Positions 15,744 through 23,199 of a stretch of 33,349 nt of DNA are shown piece by piece; within the stretch, counting starts at the first letter, position 1, and the number at the start of each line of letters is the position of its first letter. This DNA comes from Microbacterium sp. (GTDB lineage Bacteria; Actinomycetota; Actinomycetes; Actinomycetales; Microbacteriaceae), in contig JAITLM010000168.1 in NCBI GenBank assembly GCA_031277885.1, positions 1 to 33,349 on the forward strand, in the 5' to 3' direction. The notes under the pieces are model-generated. The model was given only the letters and a program-made list of their open reading frames with translations. It did not search any database and was not told the DNA's origin. The position numbers and the translations under genes were made by a program.

Positions 15744-16829
15744 TCAGAGCCCGAACGCGGCGCCGGCCCTGGGCGCGCTCGCCGGCGCCTCGGCGAGCAG
15801 TTCGCGGACCATCGGGACGACCTTCGTGCCGTAGAGCTCGACGGTCTTCATCCGGTCGCTCGCCCGCATCGCGCCGCCGGCGGTGTAGATGAGGTCGAAG
15901 CGTCCCACGTCGAGCGTGCGGATCGCGGCGGCCATCTTGCGCGCGACGGTCTCGACGGATCCGACGTAGAGCGATCCGCCCTCGACGTCCGCCTCGAACT
16001 CGCGGCGCTGCAGCGGGGGCCATCCGCGGAGGGCCCCGATCCGGTCGCGGATGACCTTGTAGCCGGGATAGAAGAGCTCCTTCGCCTCCTCGTCGGTGTC
16101 GGCGATGAAGCCGGGGGAGTGCATCCCGACCGGGAGCGCCGGGGTGCCGAGCTGTTCGGTCGCGCGGCGGTAGAGGTCCACGTAGGGCGCGAACCGGGCG
16201 GGAGCCCCGCCGATGATCGCGAGCATGAGCCGGAATCCGTACTGGGCGGTGCGCAGCACCGACTGCGGGGTGCCGCCGACGCCGACCCAGGTGCGGAGGC
16301 GACCGGACTCGGTCTTCGGGAACACGTCGGCCTCGTGCAGGGCGGCCCGCGTGGTGCCCTCCCAGGTGACCGGCTTCTCGTCGAGAAGATGGCTGAACAG
16401 GTCGATCTTCTCCTCGAAGAGCAGGTCGTAGTCCTTCAGGTCGTAGCCGAACAGCGGGAACGACTCCGTGAACGATCCGCGCCCGAGGATCACCTCTGCG
16501 CGCCCGTTCGAGAGCGCATCGACCGTCGCGAAGCGCTGGAACACCCGCACAGGGTCGTCCGAGGAAAGCACGGTCACGCCGGATCCGAGCCGGATCCGCT
16601 CGGTCGCCGTGGCGATGCCCGCGAGCACGGTCTCCGGCGTGGAGATCGCGAACTCGGGCCGGTGGTGCTCGCCGACCGCGAAGGCGTCGACGCCGATGTC
16701 GTCGGCGAGGATCGCCTCGTCCAGGGTCGCGCGGATCGCCGCGCCGTAGGTGGTGATCTCGCCGCGGTCGTCGCGGGGCAGATCCCCGAAGGTGTCGAGG
16801 CCGAACTCCAGGCCCTCGAAGTCGTTCAT
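15744..16829 (-). CDS. LLM-class flavin-dependent oxidoreductase (copy A)
   Basis: This 361-aa luciferase-like (LLM) TIM-barrel oxidoreductase shows VGEHHRPEF (52-60), [39 protein letters not shown] barrel elements and the SFPLFGYDL segment. LLM enzymes use reduced FMN or F420; both kinds of partner gene are next door. It is a clear paralogue of the gene immediately upstream (16892): FGLDTFGD versus FGLNSFGD, VGEHH versus [14 protein letters not shown] in both. GAGGAG precedes the ATG. A run of six hexamer repeats fills the gap to the upstream gene. The substrate is unknown. Confidence 0.9.
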   Translation of the reverse strand: MNDFEGLEFGLDTFGDLPRDDRGEITTYGAAIRATLDEAILADDIGVDAFAVGEHHRPEFAISTPETVLAGIATATERIRLGSGVTVLSSDDPVRVFQRFATVDALSNGRAEVILGRGSFTESFPLFGYDLKDYDLLFEEKIDLFSHLLDEKPVTWEGTTRAALHEADVFPKTESGRLRTWVGVGGTPQSVLRTAQYGFRLMLAIIGGAPARFAPYVDLYRRATEQLGTPALPVGMHSPGFIADTDEEAKELFYPGYKVIRDRIGALRGWPPLQRREFEADVEGGSLYVGSVETVARKMAAAIRTLDVGRFDLIYTAGGAMRASDRMKTVELYGTKVVPMVRELLAEAPASAPRAGAAFGL

Positions 16830-16844
16830 GATTCTCTCCTCGTA

Positions 16845-16880
16845 GATGTCGATGTGGATGTCGATGTCGATGCGGATGCC
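16845..16880. repeat. Six tandem GATGNN hexamers in the leader of LLM copy A
   Basis: The units are GATGTC, GATGTG, GATGTC, GATGTC, GATGCG and GATGCC. They lie between the stop of the upstream LLM gene and the GAGGAG ribosome site of the downstream one. The spacing is exact, and the position allows length change without touching either reading frame. Confidence 0.8.
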
Positions 16881-16891
16881 GTTGGTCGGGT

Positions 16892-17992
16892 TCAGGCGTG
16901 GACGGCCTTGCCGCCCTTGACGATCTGCGCCGGGGTGCGCCCCGTGAGCCGCCAGTCGTCGGCGTCGTCCGCGAGCAGCTCGCGGACCCGGGGAGCCACC
17001 TGCTCGCCGAAGAGGCGGATGCTGCGGGCGCGCGCCGCGCGATCCATGTGCAGCACGTCGTACTTCAGGTCGAATCGGGACAGATGGTTCGCCCGCACGA
17101 TCCCGGCGATCTTCCGGGCGACGGTCTCGGGGGATCCGACGTAGAGCGCGCCGGTGCCGACCTCCTCCGCGTAGCGCTCGGCGGTCGGCGGGTAGAACCC
17201 GCGCTCTTCGCTCACCCGCTTCACGACCGGCTGCCAGTGCTTCCAGTGCACGTTCTTCGCCTCCTCGTCGGTGTCGGCGATGAAGCCGAGGGAGTGCTGG
17301 GCGATCGGCAGCTCCGGCTGTCCGAACTGCGCCAGCGCCCGCAGGTACAGCTCCGCGTGGCCGGCGAAGCGCTCGGGTCGTCCGCCGATGATCGCCATCA
17401 TCAGAGGCAGCCCGTGCCGGGCCGCGCGGACCACCGAGTCCGGGCTCCCGCCGATCCCGATCCAGGCGGGGATGCCGCCCTCGGGCATGCGCGGATGGAG
17501 GCGGACGGCCTCGAGCGGGCTGCGGTAGGCGCCGGACCAGGTCACGCGGTCCTCCCGCATGAGGCGCAGGAAGAGGTCGAGCTTCTCCTCGAAGATGTCC
17601 TCGTAGTCGGCGATGTCGTAGCCGAAGAGCGGGAACGACTCGATCGCGGACGCCCGGCCCAGCACCAGCTGGGCGCGTCCGCCGGAGAGCCCGTCGACCG
17701 TCGCGAACTGCTGGTACAGGCGCACCGGATCCTGCGTCGACAGCACCGTCACCGAGGTGCCGAGCCGGATCGTGGACGTCGCCTGCGCCGCCGCTGCGAG
17801 CAGCACGGGTGTGGCCGAGTCGACCATGCCCTCGCGGTAGTGCTCACCGACGCTGAAGACGTCGAGGCCCACCGACTCGGCGAGCTGCGCCTCCTCGACC
17901 ATCAGGCGCAGCGTCTCGGCGTCCGACAGCATGCGTCCGCCGTCCGTCGCGACGTCGCCGAAGGAGTTCAGTCCGAACTCGAGTCCTGCCAT
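16892..17992 (-). CDS. LLM-class flavin-dependent oxidoreductase (copy B)
   Basis: This 366-aa LLM-family protein starts MAGLEFGLNSFGD, with VGEHYREGM (48-56) and [19 protein letters not shown]. It is a tandem paralogue of the 15744 gene. The frame is open 17 codons further to 18043, but that would run into the operator/promoter region, and GAGAGG lies upstream of the ATG at 17992, so I use the later start. It is the first gene of the minus-strand redox operon and is divergent from a MarR gene across two identical operator-like boxes. The MarR protein probably controls it in response to a small molecule, perhaps the oxidoreductase substrate. Confidence 0.88.
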   Translation of the reverse strand: MAGLEFGLNSFGDVATDGGRMLSDAETLRLMVEEAQLAESVGLDVFSVGEHYREGMVDSATPVLLAAAAQATSTIRLGTSVTVLSTQDPVRLYQQFATVDGLSGGRAQLVLGRASAIESFPLFGYDIADYEDIFEEKLDLFLRLMREDRVTWSGAYRSPLEAVRLHPRMPEGGIPAWIGIGGSPDSVVRAARHGLPLMMAIIGGRPERFAGHAELYLRALAQFGQPELPIAQHSLGFIADTDEEAKNVHWKHWQPVVKRVSEERGFYPPTAERYAEEVGTGALYVGSPETVARKIAGIVRANHLSRFDLKYDVLHMDRAARARSIRLFGEQVAPRVRELLADDADDWRLTGRTPAQIVKGGKAVHA

Positions 17993-18031
17993 GTCGATCA
18001 CGACCTCTCCCGCCGTACCGGTCCCTCCGGA

Positions 18032-18071
18032 TTGACGTGTCAACTCTGCAACAATAGGCTTGACGTGTCAA
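18032..18071. promoter_or_regulatory. Two identical MarR-type operator boxes over divergent promoters
   Basis: TTGACGTGTCAA occurs at 18032-18043 and again at 18060-18071, 28 bases apart. Each is an inverted repeat, TTGAC-GT-GTCAA. On the plus strand the first box supplies a -35 (TTGACG) with a 17-base spacer to TAGGCT (18055-18060), a good promoter for marR. On the minus strand the second supplies TTGACA (18071-18066), with CAGAGT (18048-18043) 17 bases away for the LLM operon. Repressor on either box would cover a -35 element. The boxes are seen directly; binding by the adjacent MarR protein is inferred. Confidence 0.7.
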
Positions 18072-18096
18072 TTCCCGACCACGGAGGGGCAGCGAG

Positions 18097-18579
18097 ATGA
18101 GCGACGACAGGCACCGGCACACGCCGACGCGGGAGCAGCTGCGCATCTGGCGGAACTACATCGAGACCGCCGAGGTGCTGCGCGCCCGCCTGGCGAGCCG
18201 CTTGCAGAGCGAATCGGACCTGTCGTCCGGCGACTACCAGGTGCTCCTCGCCCTGACCGAGGCCGAAGGGCGCACGGTGCGCTCCTCGGAGCTCGCCGGA
18301 CTGATCGGGTGGGAGCGCAGCCGGCTCTCGCATCATCTCGGGCGCATGGAGAAGCGCGGGCTGATCCGCCGGCAGGCCTGCACCGACGATGTGCACGGCA
18401 TCGACGTGATCGCGACGGATGCGGGGGCTTCCGCGTTCCGCGCCGGATCCGTCCCGCATCTGCGCGCCGTGCGAGAGCTCTTCGTCGACGCCCTCACGCC
18501 CGCCCAGCTCGACGAGGTCGAGGATCTCACCGCCGCGCTGCGCCGGCACCTGGATCTCGATCCCGCGCCGGCGGGCTGA
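18097..18579 (+). CDS. MarR-family transcriptional regulator
   Basis: This 160-aa winged-helix regulator of MarR type has a core of about residues 45-115: SSGDYQVLLALTEAEGRTVRSSELA, GWERSRLSHHLGRMEKRGLI as recognition helix and wing lead-in, then RRQACTDDVHGIDVIATDAG. The N-terminal helix with the RIWRNYIETAEVLRARL pattern is the dimerisation region. GGAGGGG lies nine bases before the ATG. It is divergent from the LLM operon and lies behind two copies of TTGACGTGTCAA, which overlap its own promoter. It is therefore probably autoregulated and represses the LLM operon until a ligand binds. Confidence 0.92.
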   Translation: MSDDRHRHTPTREQLRIWRNYIETAEVLRARLASRLQSESDLSSGDYQVLLALTEAEGRTVRSSELAGLIGWERSRLSHHLGRMEKRGLIRRQACTDDVHGIDVIATDAGASAFRAGSVPHLRAVRELFVDALTPAQLDEVEDLTAALRRHLDLDPAPAG

Positions 18580-18608
18580 GCCGCCGGCACCCGTCAGCCC
18601 TGGGCGAA

Positions 18609-18639
18609 CTCCGCCCGCGGGCCGTGGAGCCGGGCGGAG
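18609..18639. terminator. Hairpin after the MarR gene
   Basis: The arms CTCCGCCCG (18609-18617) and CGGGCGGAG (18631-18639) pair perfectly across a 13-base loop, 30 bases after the marR stop and just before the protease gene. The GGAG of the right arm could also serve as the protease ribosome-binding site, nine bases from its ATG. Confidence 0.5.
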
Positions 18640-18648
18640 ACTCTGGTC

Positions 18649-19569
18649 ATGGACGACAGCGAAGCCCTCGACGCCTACTCGGCGACGGTCGTGCGCGTCG
18701 CGGAGACGGTGCTGCCCTCGGTGGCCGCGGTGAGCGTCCGCACCGACGGCGGGGCCGGGGCCGGAAGCGCCTCGGTGTTCCGGGCCGGTCTGCTGCTGAC
18801 GAGCGCGCATGTGGTGGCGGGGGCGCGCGAGGTCGGCCTCGCGTTCACCGACGGGACCTCCGTCGAGGCGCAGGTCGTCGGATCCGATGTGCTGTCGGAT
18901 CTGGCCGTGCTGCGGGCGCAGGGGCCGGTTCCCGATCCGGTCCCGCTCGGCGATGCCGCACGTCTCAGGGTCGGGCAGCTGGTCGTCGCGCTCGGGAATC
19001 CGCTGGGTCTCGCCGGCAGCGTGACCGCGGGGATCGTCTCGGCGCTCGGTCGCTCGCTGCCGACCGCGTCGGGGCGCGTGATCGACGAGGTCGTGCAGAC
19101 CGATGCCGCCCTGAACCCCGGCAACAGCGGGGGAGCGCTCGCCGACAGTGCGGGCCGGCTGGTCGGGGTGAACACCGCCGTGGCGGGCATCGGGCTCGGG
19201 CTCGCGGTGCCGATCAACGCGACGACCCTGTCGATCATCGACACGCTCGCAACGGTCGGGCGGGTGCGGCGGGCCTGGCTGGGGGTGGCCGGTGCGAAGG
19301 TCGCGCTGACGCCCGAGGCCGCTGCCAAGGTCGGATCCCCGACCGGGATGCAGGTGATGTCGACCGTCCCGGGAAGCCCTGCGGCGGTCGCCGGGGCGCG
19401 ACCGGGCGACATCGTCCTCTCGATCGACGGCACCGCGGTCTTCGATCCGACCGGATTGCAGCGGGTCATGGTCGAGGGCGCGATCGGGCGCCGGATGGAG
19501 ATGGTGGTGCTGCGTAGCGGCGCCCTGATCGACCTCGTGCTGGAGCCCGAGGAGCTGCGGCTCGGCTGA
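18649..19569 (+). CDS. S1C (HtrA/DegP-type) serine protease with PDZ domain, no export signal
   Basis: This 306-aa trypsin-like protease of the HtrA family has its triad visible: H54 in LTSAHVV, D84 in LSDLAVL and S160 in NPGNSGGAL. The oxyanion-loop region [15 protein letters not shown] is intact. A single PDZ-like domain covers about residues 205-300 (WLGVAGAKV, then [19 protein letters not shown]). The unusual point is the N-terminus: [28 protein letters not shown] goes straight into the protease domain, without a signal peptide or membrane anchor, whereas most actinobacterial HtrA proteins are membrane-anchored. It is predicted to be cytoplasmic unless the true start lies elsewhere. No partner gene is apparent. 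Confidence 0.9.
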   Translation: MDDSEALDAYSATVVRVAETVLPSVAAVSVRTDGGAGAGSASVFRAGLLLTSAHVVAGAREVGLAFTDGTSVEAQVVGSDVLSDLAVLRAQGPVPDPVPLGDAARLRVGQLVVALGNPLGLAGSVTAGIVSALGRSLPTASGRVIDEVVQTDAALNPGNSGGALADSAGRLVGVNTAVAGIGLGLAVPINATTLSIIDTLATVGRVRRAWLGVAGAKVALTPEAAAKVGSPTGMQVMSTVPGSPAAVAGARPGDIVLSIDGTAVFDPTGLQRVMVEGAIGRRMEMVVLRSGALIDLVLEPEELRLG

Positions 19570-19587
19570 CGCGGCTCCGGCTCGGGG

Positions 19588-19625
19588 CCCTTCGACAGCT
19601 CAGGGCTCTTCGACAGGCTCAGGGG
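19588..19625. repeat. Two tandem copies of a CTTCGACAG-CTCAGGG dispersed repeat
   Basis: CCCTTCGACAGCTCAGGG (19588-19605) is followed directly by CTCTTCGACAGGCTCAGGGG (19606-19625). Sequences of this form, partly self-complementary (CCCTGAGC with GCTCAGGG), are a common dispersed intergenic repeat in actinobacteria. They may act as terminators after convergent or tandem genes. Here the copies lie between the protease and the second F420-reductase-like gene. Confidence 0.6.
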
Positions 19626-19640
19626 CCGGGACCCCCTGGC

Positions 19641-19652
19641 TACGATGGCGGC
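19641..19652 (+). promoter_or_regulatory. -10 box of a probable leaderless promoter
   Basis: TACGAT (19641-19646) ends six bases before the GTG start at 19653, the spacing expected when transcription begins on the start codon. No Shine-Dalgarno sequence and no convincing -35 box are seen. Confidence 0.4.
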
Positions 19653-20348
19653 GTGGCGGAGACCTCCGGGATCGAGACGCTCGGCATCATCGGTGCCGGC
19701 CGGGTCGGCAGCGTGCTCGCCCGGCTCGCGGTGTCGGCCGGCTATCGCGTGCTCGTCGCCGGATCCTCGGATCCGGCCCGCATCGCGCGGACGGTGCGGG
19801 CGCTCGGCGCGACCGCGGTCGACGTGGCGGCGTTGGCCCGCGAGTCCGACGCCGTGCGCCTGGCCCTGCCCCTCAGCAAGCACGGGACCCTGCCGGCCGA
19901 GTCGCTGCGGGGGAAGCTCGTGATCGACGCCATGAACTACTGGTGGGGCGACGGGCTCCGCGGCGACCTCGACGATCCGCGCACGTCCACGAGCGAGACC
20001 GTGCAGCAGCACCTCGCCGGTTCCCGGGTCGTGAAGGCCTTCAACCACATGGGCTACCAGGATCTCGAGGACGAGGCCCGGCCTGCCGGCGCACCCGGCC
20101 GCAAGGCGATCGCGATCGCCGGGGACGACCCCGACGACGTGGCGCGGGTGGCCCGGCTGGTCGACGCCCTCGGGTTCGAGCCCGTGGTCGCCGGCGACCT
20201 CGCGAGCGGCATCATGCTCGAGCCCGGCGCGGAGGCCTTCGGCGCCGACGTCGACGCCGCGGAGCTGCGGGCGATGTTGAAGCGGTTCGCGACATCGCAG
20301 CGCGGCATCGTCGTGGCGCGTGCCCGCGCAGCGGATCCGAACGCCTGA
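19653..20348 (+). CDS. NAD(P)-binding, F420-reductase-like oxidoreductase (copy 2)
   Basis: This 231-aa paralogue of the protein at 15056-15730 has a Rossmann motif [26 protein letters not shown] and [21 protein letters not shown] nearly identical to copy 1. It belongs to the FNO-like family, proposed to exchange hydride between NADPH and F420 or another deazaflavin or flavin. It starts with GTG and lacks a ribosome site, consistent with a leaderless mRNA. It is transcribed alone, opposite in direction to copy 1, on the other side of the LLM/MarR cluster. This suggests that duplicates of one redox function are kept under separate control. Confidence 0.87.
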   Translation: MAETSGIETLGIIGAGRVGSVLARLAVSAGYRVLVAGSSDPARIARTVRALGATAVDVAALARESDAVRLALPLSKHGTLPAESLRGKLVIDAMNYWWGDGLRGDLDDPRTSTSETVQQHLAGSRVVKAFNHMGYQDLEDEARPAGAPGRKAIAIAGDDPDDVARVARLVDALGFEPVVAGDLASGIMLEPGAEAFGADVDAAELRAMLKRFATSQRGIVVARARAADPNA

Positions 20349-20380
20349 GCCGGAGGGCCGGCGGGGGCGGCGACGGGCGG

Positions 20381-22198
20381 TCAGCCCAGCGCGACGCGCC
20401 GCAGGGCCTGCTGCAGATACCGCGAGACCGGGTTGGTGACGTCGCGGGCGACCTGGCGCAGGGCCACCGCCGTCTCGATGTTGTCCGTGATGATGCCGTC
20501 GACGCCCCGGTTCAGGTAGTCGGTGATCAGGGAGGGGTCGTTCACCGTCCAGACGTAGACGAGCTGGCACTGTGCGTGAGCGGTGGCGAGCATCGTGGAA
20601 TCGTAGGACCAGTCCTCGATGACGATCGCGTCGGCGCCCGTGCGGGGCAGGTCGCCGAGCTGGAGTCCGACGACGTAGGCGGTCGCACGTTCCGGATCGA
20701 GCGTGCGGATCCGGGTGATCAGATCGTGGTCGAGGGACTGGATCATGTCCGTGCGGTCGGGGTCGAGGCGGTCCATGGCGGCGACGACGTGCGCGGCGAA
20801 GTCCGGCGCCTCGTGGCCGTGCGGCTTGACCTCGACGAGCAGCCGGATCCCGAGGCCTCGGGCGGTGCGCACGAACTGATCGAGCGTCGGGATCTTCGCC
20901 GTGTGGTCTCCCTGGCGGAGCGTGATCTGTTCGGCTTCGGCCGTGGTCAGGTCGTAGATCGCGCGAGGGTCGCCGGCGAGTCTCTGCAGCGTCGAGTCGT
21001 GGAGCACGACGAGGCCGCCGTCCTTCGTCTCCTGGATGTCGAGCTCGACCATGTCGGCGCCGGCGGCGGCGGCCGCGGTCAGGCCCTCGAGAGAGTTCTC
21101 CACCGCGGCGTCGGGGTAGCCGCGATGCCCGATGACGATGGTCTTCCCCGCGGGCGGTGCGGAGATCAGGGCCTCGGCGTCCGCGACCACGCGCGGCGCG
21201 GCGAGGAGCACTGCTGCGGCGATCACGAGGACGGCGCATGCGGTCGGCAGGACCGTGGCGCGCCCCGTCCGGCGGGTCCGGCGCGGAGGCATCTGGAGTG
21301 ATCCGCCCTCGCGGAGCCGAGCGAGGGCGACGAGGAAGAAGGCGGCGAGGGCGGCGGCGAAGCCGAGCGCGAGGAAGCGGAGGATGTCGAGGACGCCCAG
21401 AGCGGTCCCCGCCATGGCGGGCGTGGGAACCAGTGCCACGACGCCGGCCCCGATCAGCGCGCACAGCAGCAGGGTGATCGTCGCCGTGCCCCCGATCGCC
21501 AGCAGCACGAGGGCGATCGCACCCTGGCTGCGCCAGGTCTGGGTGAAGCTGCGTCCCATCGCGGCGAGCACGGACCTGCTCCCGCCGGTGAGGAAGCTCA
21601 GCGACAGCGCGAACCGCAGTGCGGCGTAGGCGATGACGGCGATGACCACGACGTAGAGCACGGTTCCGGCCGTCGTCTTCGTGAGCTCGCCGCTCACGAA
21701 CTTCGGGATGGCGATGTGCTCGGTGAGGACGGAGGTCACGCCGACGTGCGACAGCGGGAGGAGCAGGAGCAGATAGGGGATCAGCACCAGCCCCTGCCAG
21801 CGGCACACCTTGCGCGCGACCGCGCCGAGTCCGTGCAGGACGGCGCGCGGGGTCGGGCGCTCGCCGTCGAAGCCGAGCTGGGCGATCACGGAGAAGACCG
21901 TGAGCTCGGCCAGGGCGAAGACGGTCGCGACAAGGGCGAAGCCGACGAGGGCGAGCACGGCCAGCGGAGCGCCGAGGACGTCCAGGATGCTCGTCTGATT
22001 GAGGCCGTCGACGCCGCTCGCGTTCAGAGCCGTGCGCATCAGTGTGTTGAGGACGGGGATCACGAGCCAGACCAGCACGCCCTGGACCACCAGCATCGTG
22101 ATCAGCACCGGGAACCACGTGCGGCGCAGCAGCGGCGCCACCGCTCTCACGGCCCTGACGGACGGGAGAGATCCGAAAGAGCGAACGGTGCTGTTCAT
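20381..22198 (-). CDS. Membrane-anchored glycerophosphodiester phosphodiesterase
   Basis: This 605-aa protein has a multispan membrane domain (about 1-340, with hydrophobic spans near 30-50, 75-105, 135-155, 180-200, 225-255, 265-290 and 318-336). This matches the GDPD-associated membrane domain. A complete GDPD catalytic domain (about 352-595) follows, with H358-R359-G360, E385 and D387 in VELDIQE, H400-D401, and the late WTVNDPS and GVDGIITDN segments. Such enzymes hydrolyse glycerophosphodiesters, from phospholipid or teichoic-acid turnover, to glycerol-3-phosphate and an alcohol. The open frame continues upstream to 23047, but those codons are antisense to nothing sensible. The ATG at 22198 begins a normal N-terminus. 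Confidence 0.9.
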   Translation of the reverse strand: MNSTVRSFGSLPSVRAVRAVAPLLRRTWFPVLITMLVVQGVLVWLVIPVLNTLMRTALNASGVDGLNQTSILDVLGAPLAVLALVGFALVATVFALAELTVFSVIAQLGFDGERPTPRAVLHGLGAVARKVCRWQGLVLIPYLLLLLPLSHVGVTSVLTEHIAIPKFVSGELTKTTAGTVLYVVVIAVIAYAALRFALSLSFLTGGSRSVLAAMGRSFTQTWRSQGAIALVLLAIGGTATITLLLCALIGAGVVALVPTPAMAGTALGVLDILRFLALGFAAALAAFFLVALARLREGGSLQMPPRRTRRTGRATVLPTACAVLVIAAAVLLAAPRVVADAEALISAPPAGKTIVIGHRGYPDAAVENSLEGLTAAAAAGADMVELDIQETKDGGLVVLHDSTLQRLAGDPRAIYDLTTAEAEQITLRQGDHTAKIPTLDQFVRTARGLGIRLLVEVKPHGHEAPDFAAHVVAAMDRLDPDRTDMIQSLDHDLITRIRTLDPERATAYVVGLQLGDLPRTGADAIVIEDWSYDSTMLATAHAQCQLVYVWTVNDPSLITDYLNRGVDGIITDNIETAVALRQVARDVTNPVSRYLQQALRRVALG

Positions 22199-22205
22199 CC
22201 CGCAC

Positions 22206-22255
22206 AGCGTACCGAAACCGAAAGGTGCGATATTCCGGTCAGGGCGCACTTTCGG
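22206..22255 (-). promoter_or_regulatory. Leader region of the phosphodiesterase gene with an inverted repeat
   Basis: On the minus strand, TACGCT (22211-22206) lies seven bases before the ATG, as in a leaderless promoter. Just upstream, CCGAAAGGTGCG (22218-22229) and CGCACTTTCGG (22245-22255) are complementary except for one missing base. This hairpin could end the upstream permease/stress-protein operon or act as an operator. Confidence 0.35.
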
Positions 22256-22302
22256 ACGAGTGTCGCGGATCGTTCCGGGAGACGACTCGCGGTGCCGGGG
22301 AC

Positions 22303-23199
22303 TCAGCCCCACGCGGCGGCGCGCGGCACCACGAGCACCGGCACGCCGGCGCTCCGCACGATCTTCGTGCCGTGCGAGCCGAGGAAGACCCGGGCGAGCG
22401 GGTTGAGCGAGCTGGATCCGACGACCAGCAGGTCGCGGTCGGTCCAGCCGACGTCGTCGATCGCCGCGGCCCAGGAAAGGCCGACGCCCACCGCGACCCC
22501 GTCGACGGCGGGTGCCGGTTCGGCGATCCCGTCGAGCACGGTGCTCACGTGATCGCGGATCCGACCCTCCCACTCGACGAGCACCGGATCCTCGGCGTGG
22601 CCGCCCGCGCCGGCGAGGATTCCGAGCTCGGCGTCGGGCCGGACCGCGAACGAGGCGATCCGCAGGCTCACTCCGCCGAGCGCGGCGACGGCCGCCGCGC
22701 CGGGGATGAGGTCCTGCGCCTCCCCGGATCCGCCGTACGCGACCGTGAGGCGATCGAATCGCGCGTCCACGCGCGCCCGGTAGCCGACCGGAGCGATCGC
22801 CACGGGCGCGGGGGAGGCGTGCAGCAGCGCCTCCGATACGGCTCCGAGCGCGATCCGCCCCGGCTCCCCGCGCACCGCGGATCCGAGCACGAGGGCGTCG
22901 GGGCGCTCCTGCTCCGCGAGCTCGAGCAGTCCGCGGCGGGCCGAGGCCGCCTCGTGCACGAGGTAGCGCGCCGCCACCTCGCCGCCGAGCACGCCCGCGG
23001 CATGATCGAGCACCTGGTCCGCGGCCTCGCGATTGTGCGCCTGCCACTCGTGGTCCACGCTCGCCCGGGAGGGCGGCCAGGCGGAGGAGACGACCGCGGC
23101 GACCACGAGGTCGGTGTCGAGCGAGTTCGCGAGCTGGGCGGCGAGGGCCAGCACCGACGAGGAGCGACGCGCGGTGTCGAGTCCGACGAGGAGCGTCAT
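22303..23199 (-). CDS. Universal stress protein, two tandem Usp domains
   Basis: This 298-aa protein is made of two UspA domains. Domain 1 starts LLVGLDTARRSSSVL and carries the nucleotide-loop motif VLGSAVRGEPGRIALGAVSEALLHASPAPVAI. Domain 2 starts RLTVAYGGSGEAQDL and carries VVGSSSLNPLARVFLGSHGTKIVRSAGVPVLVV. Both keep the G-x2-G-x9-G(S)-like ATP-binding pattern. The ATG overlaps the stop of the permease gene (ATGA at 23199-23196), so the two are translationally coupled. Usp domains next to APC permeases are common and may sense ATP or stress to adjust transport; that role is inferred here. Confidence 0.9.
   Translation of the reverse strand: MTLLVGLDTARRSSSVLALAAQLANSLDTDLVVAAVVSSAWPPSRASVDHEWQAHNREAADQVLDHAAGVLGGEVAARYLVHEAASARRGLLELAEQERPDALVLGSAVRGEPGRIALGAVSEALLHASPAPVAIAPVGYRARVDARFDRLTVAYGGSGEAQDLIPGAAAVAALGGVSLRIASFAVRPDAELGILAGAGGHAEDPVLVEWEGRIRDHVSTVLDGIAEPAPAVDGVAVGVGLSWAAAIDDVGWTDRDLLVVGSSSLNPLARVFLGSHGTKIVRSAGVPVLVVPRAAAWG

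Noticed and set aside
16845..16880. CRISPR-like array from the short repeats
   Set aside because: The units are six bases with no spacers and no cas genes nearby; it is a simple tandem repeat.
19588..19625. Insertion-sequence terminal repeats
   Set aside because: The two copies are adjacent, and no transposase lies between or beside them. The motif fits a dispersed intergenic repeat or terminator.
18675..22205. Very long minus-strand open frame (1176 codons) across the protease, F420-like and phosphodiesterase genes
   Set aside because: It is a GC-rich shadow: its sequence is Arg/Pro/Ala-rich and low in complexity, it resembles no family, and it is opposite to or out of frame with genes that have clear motifs.
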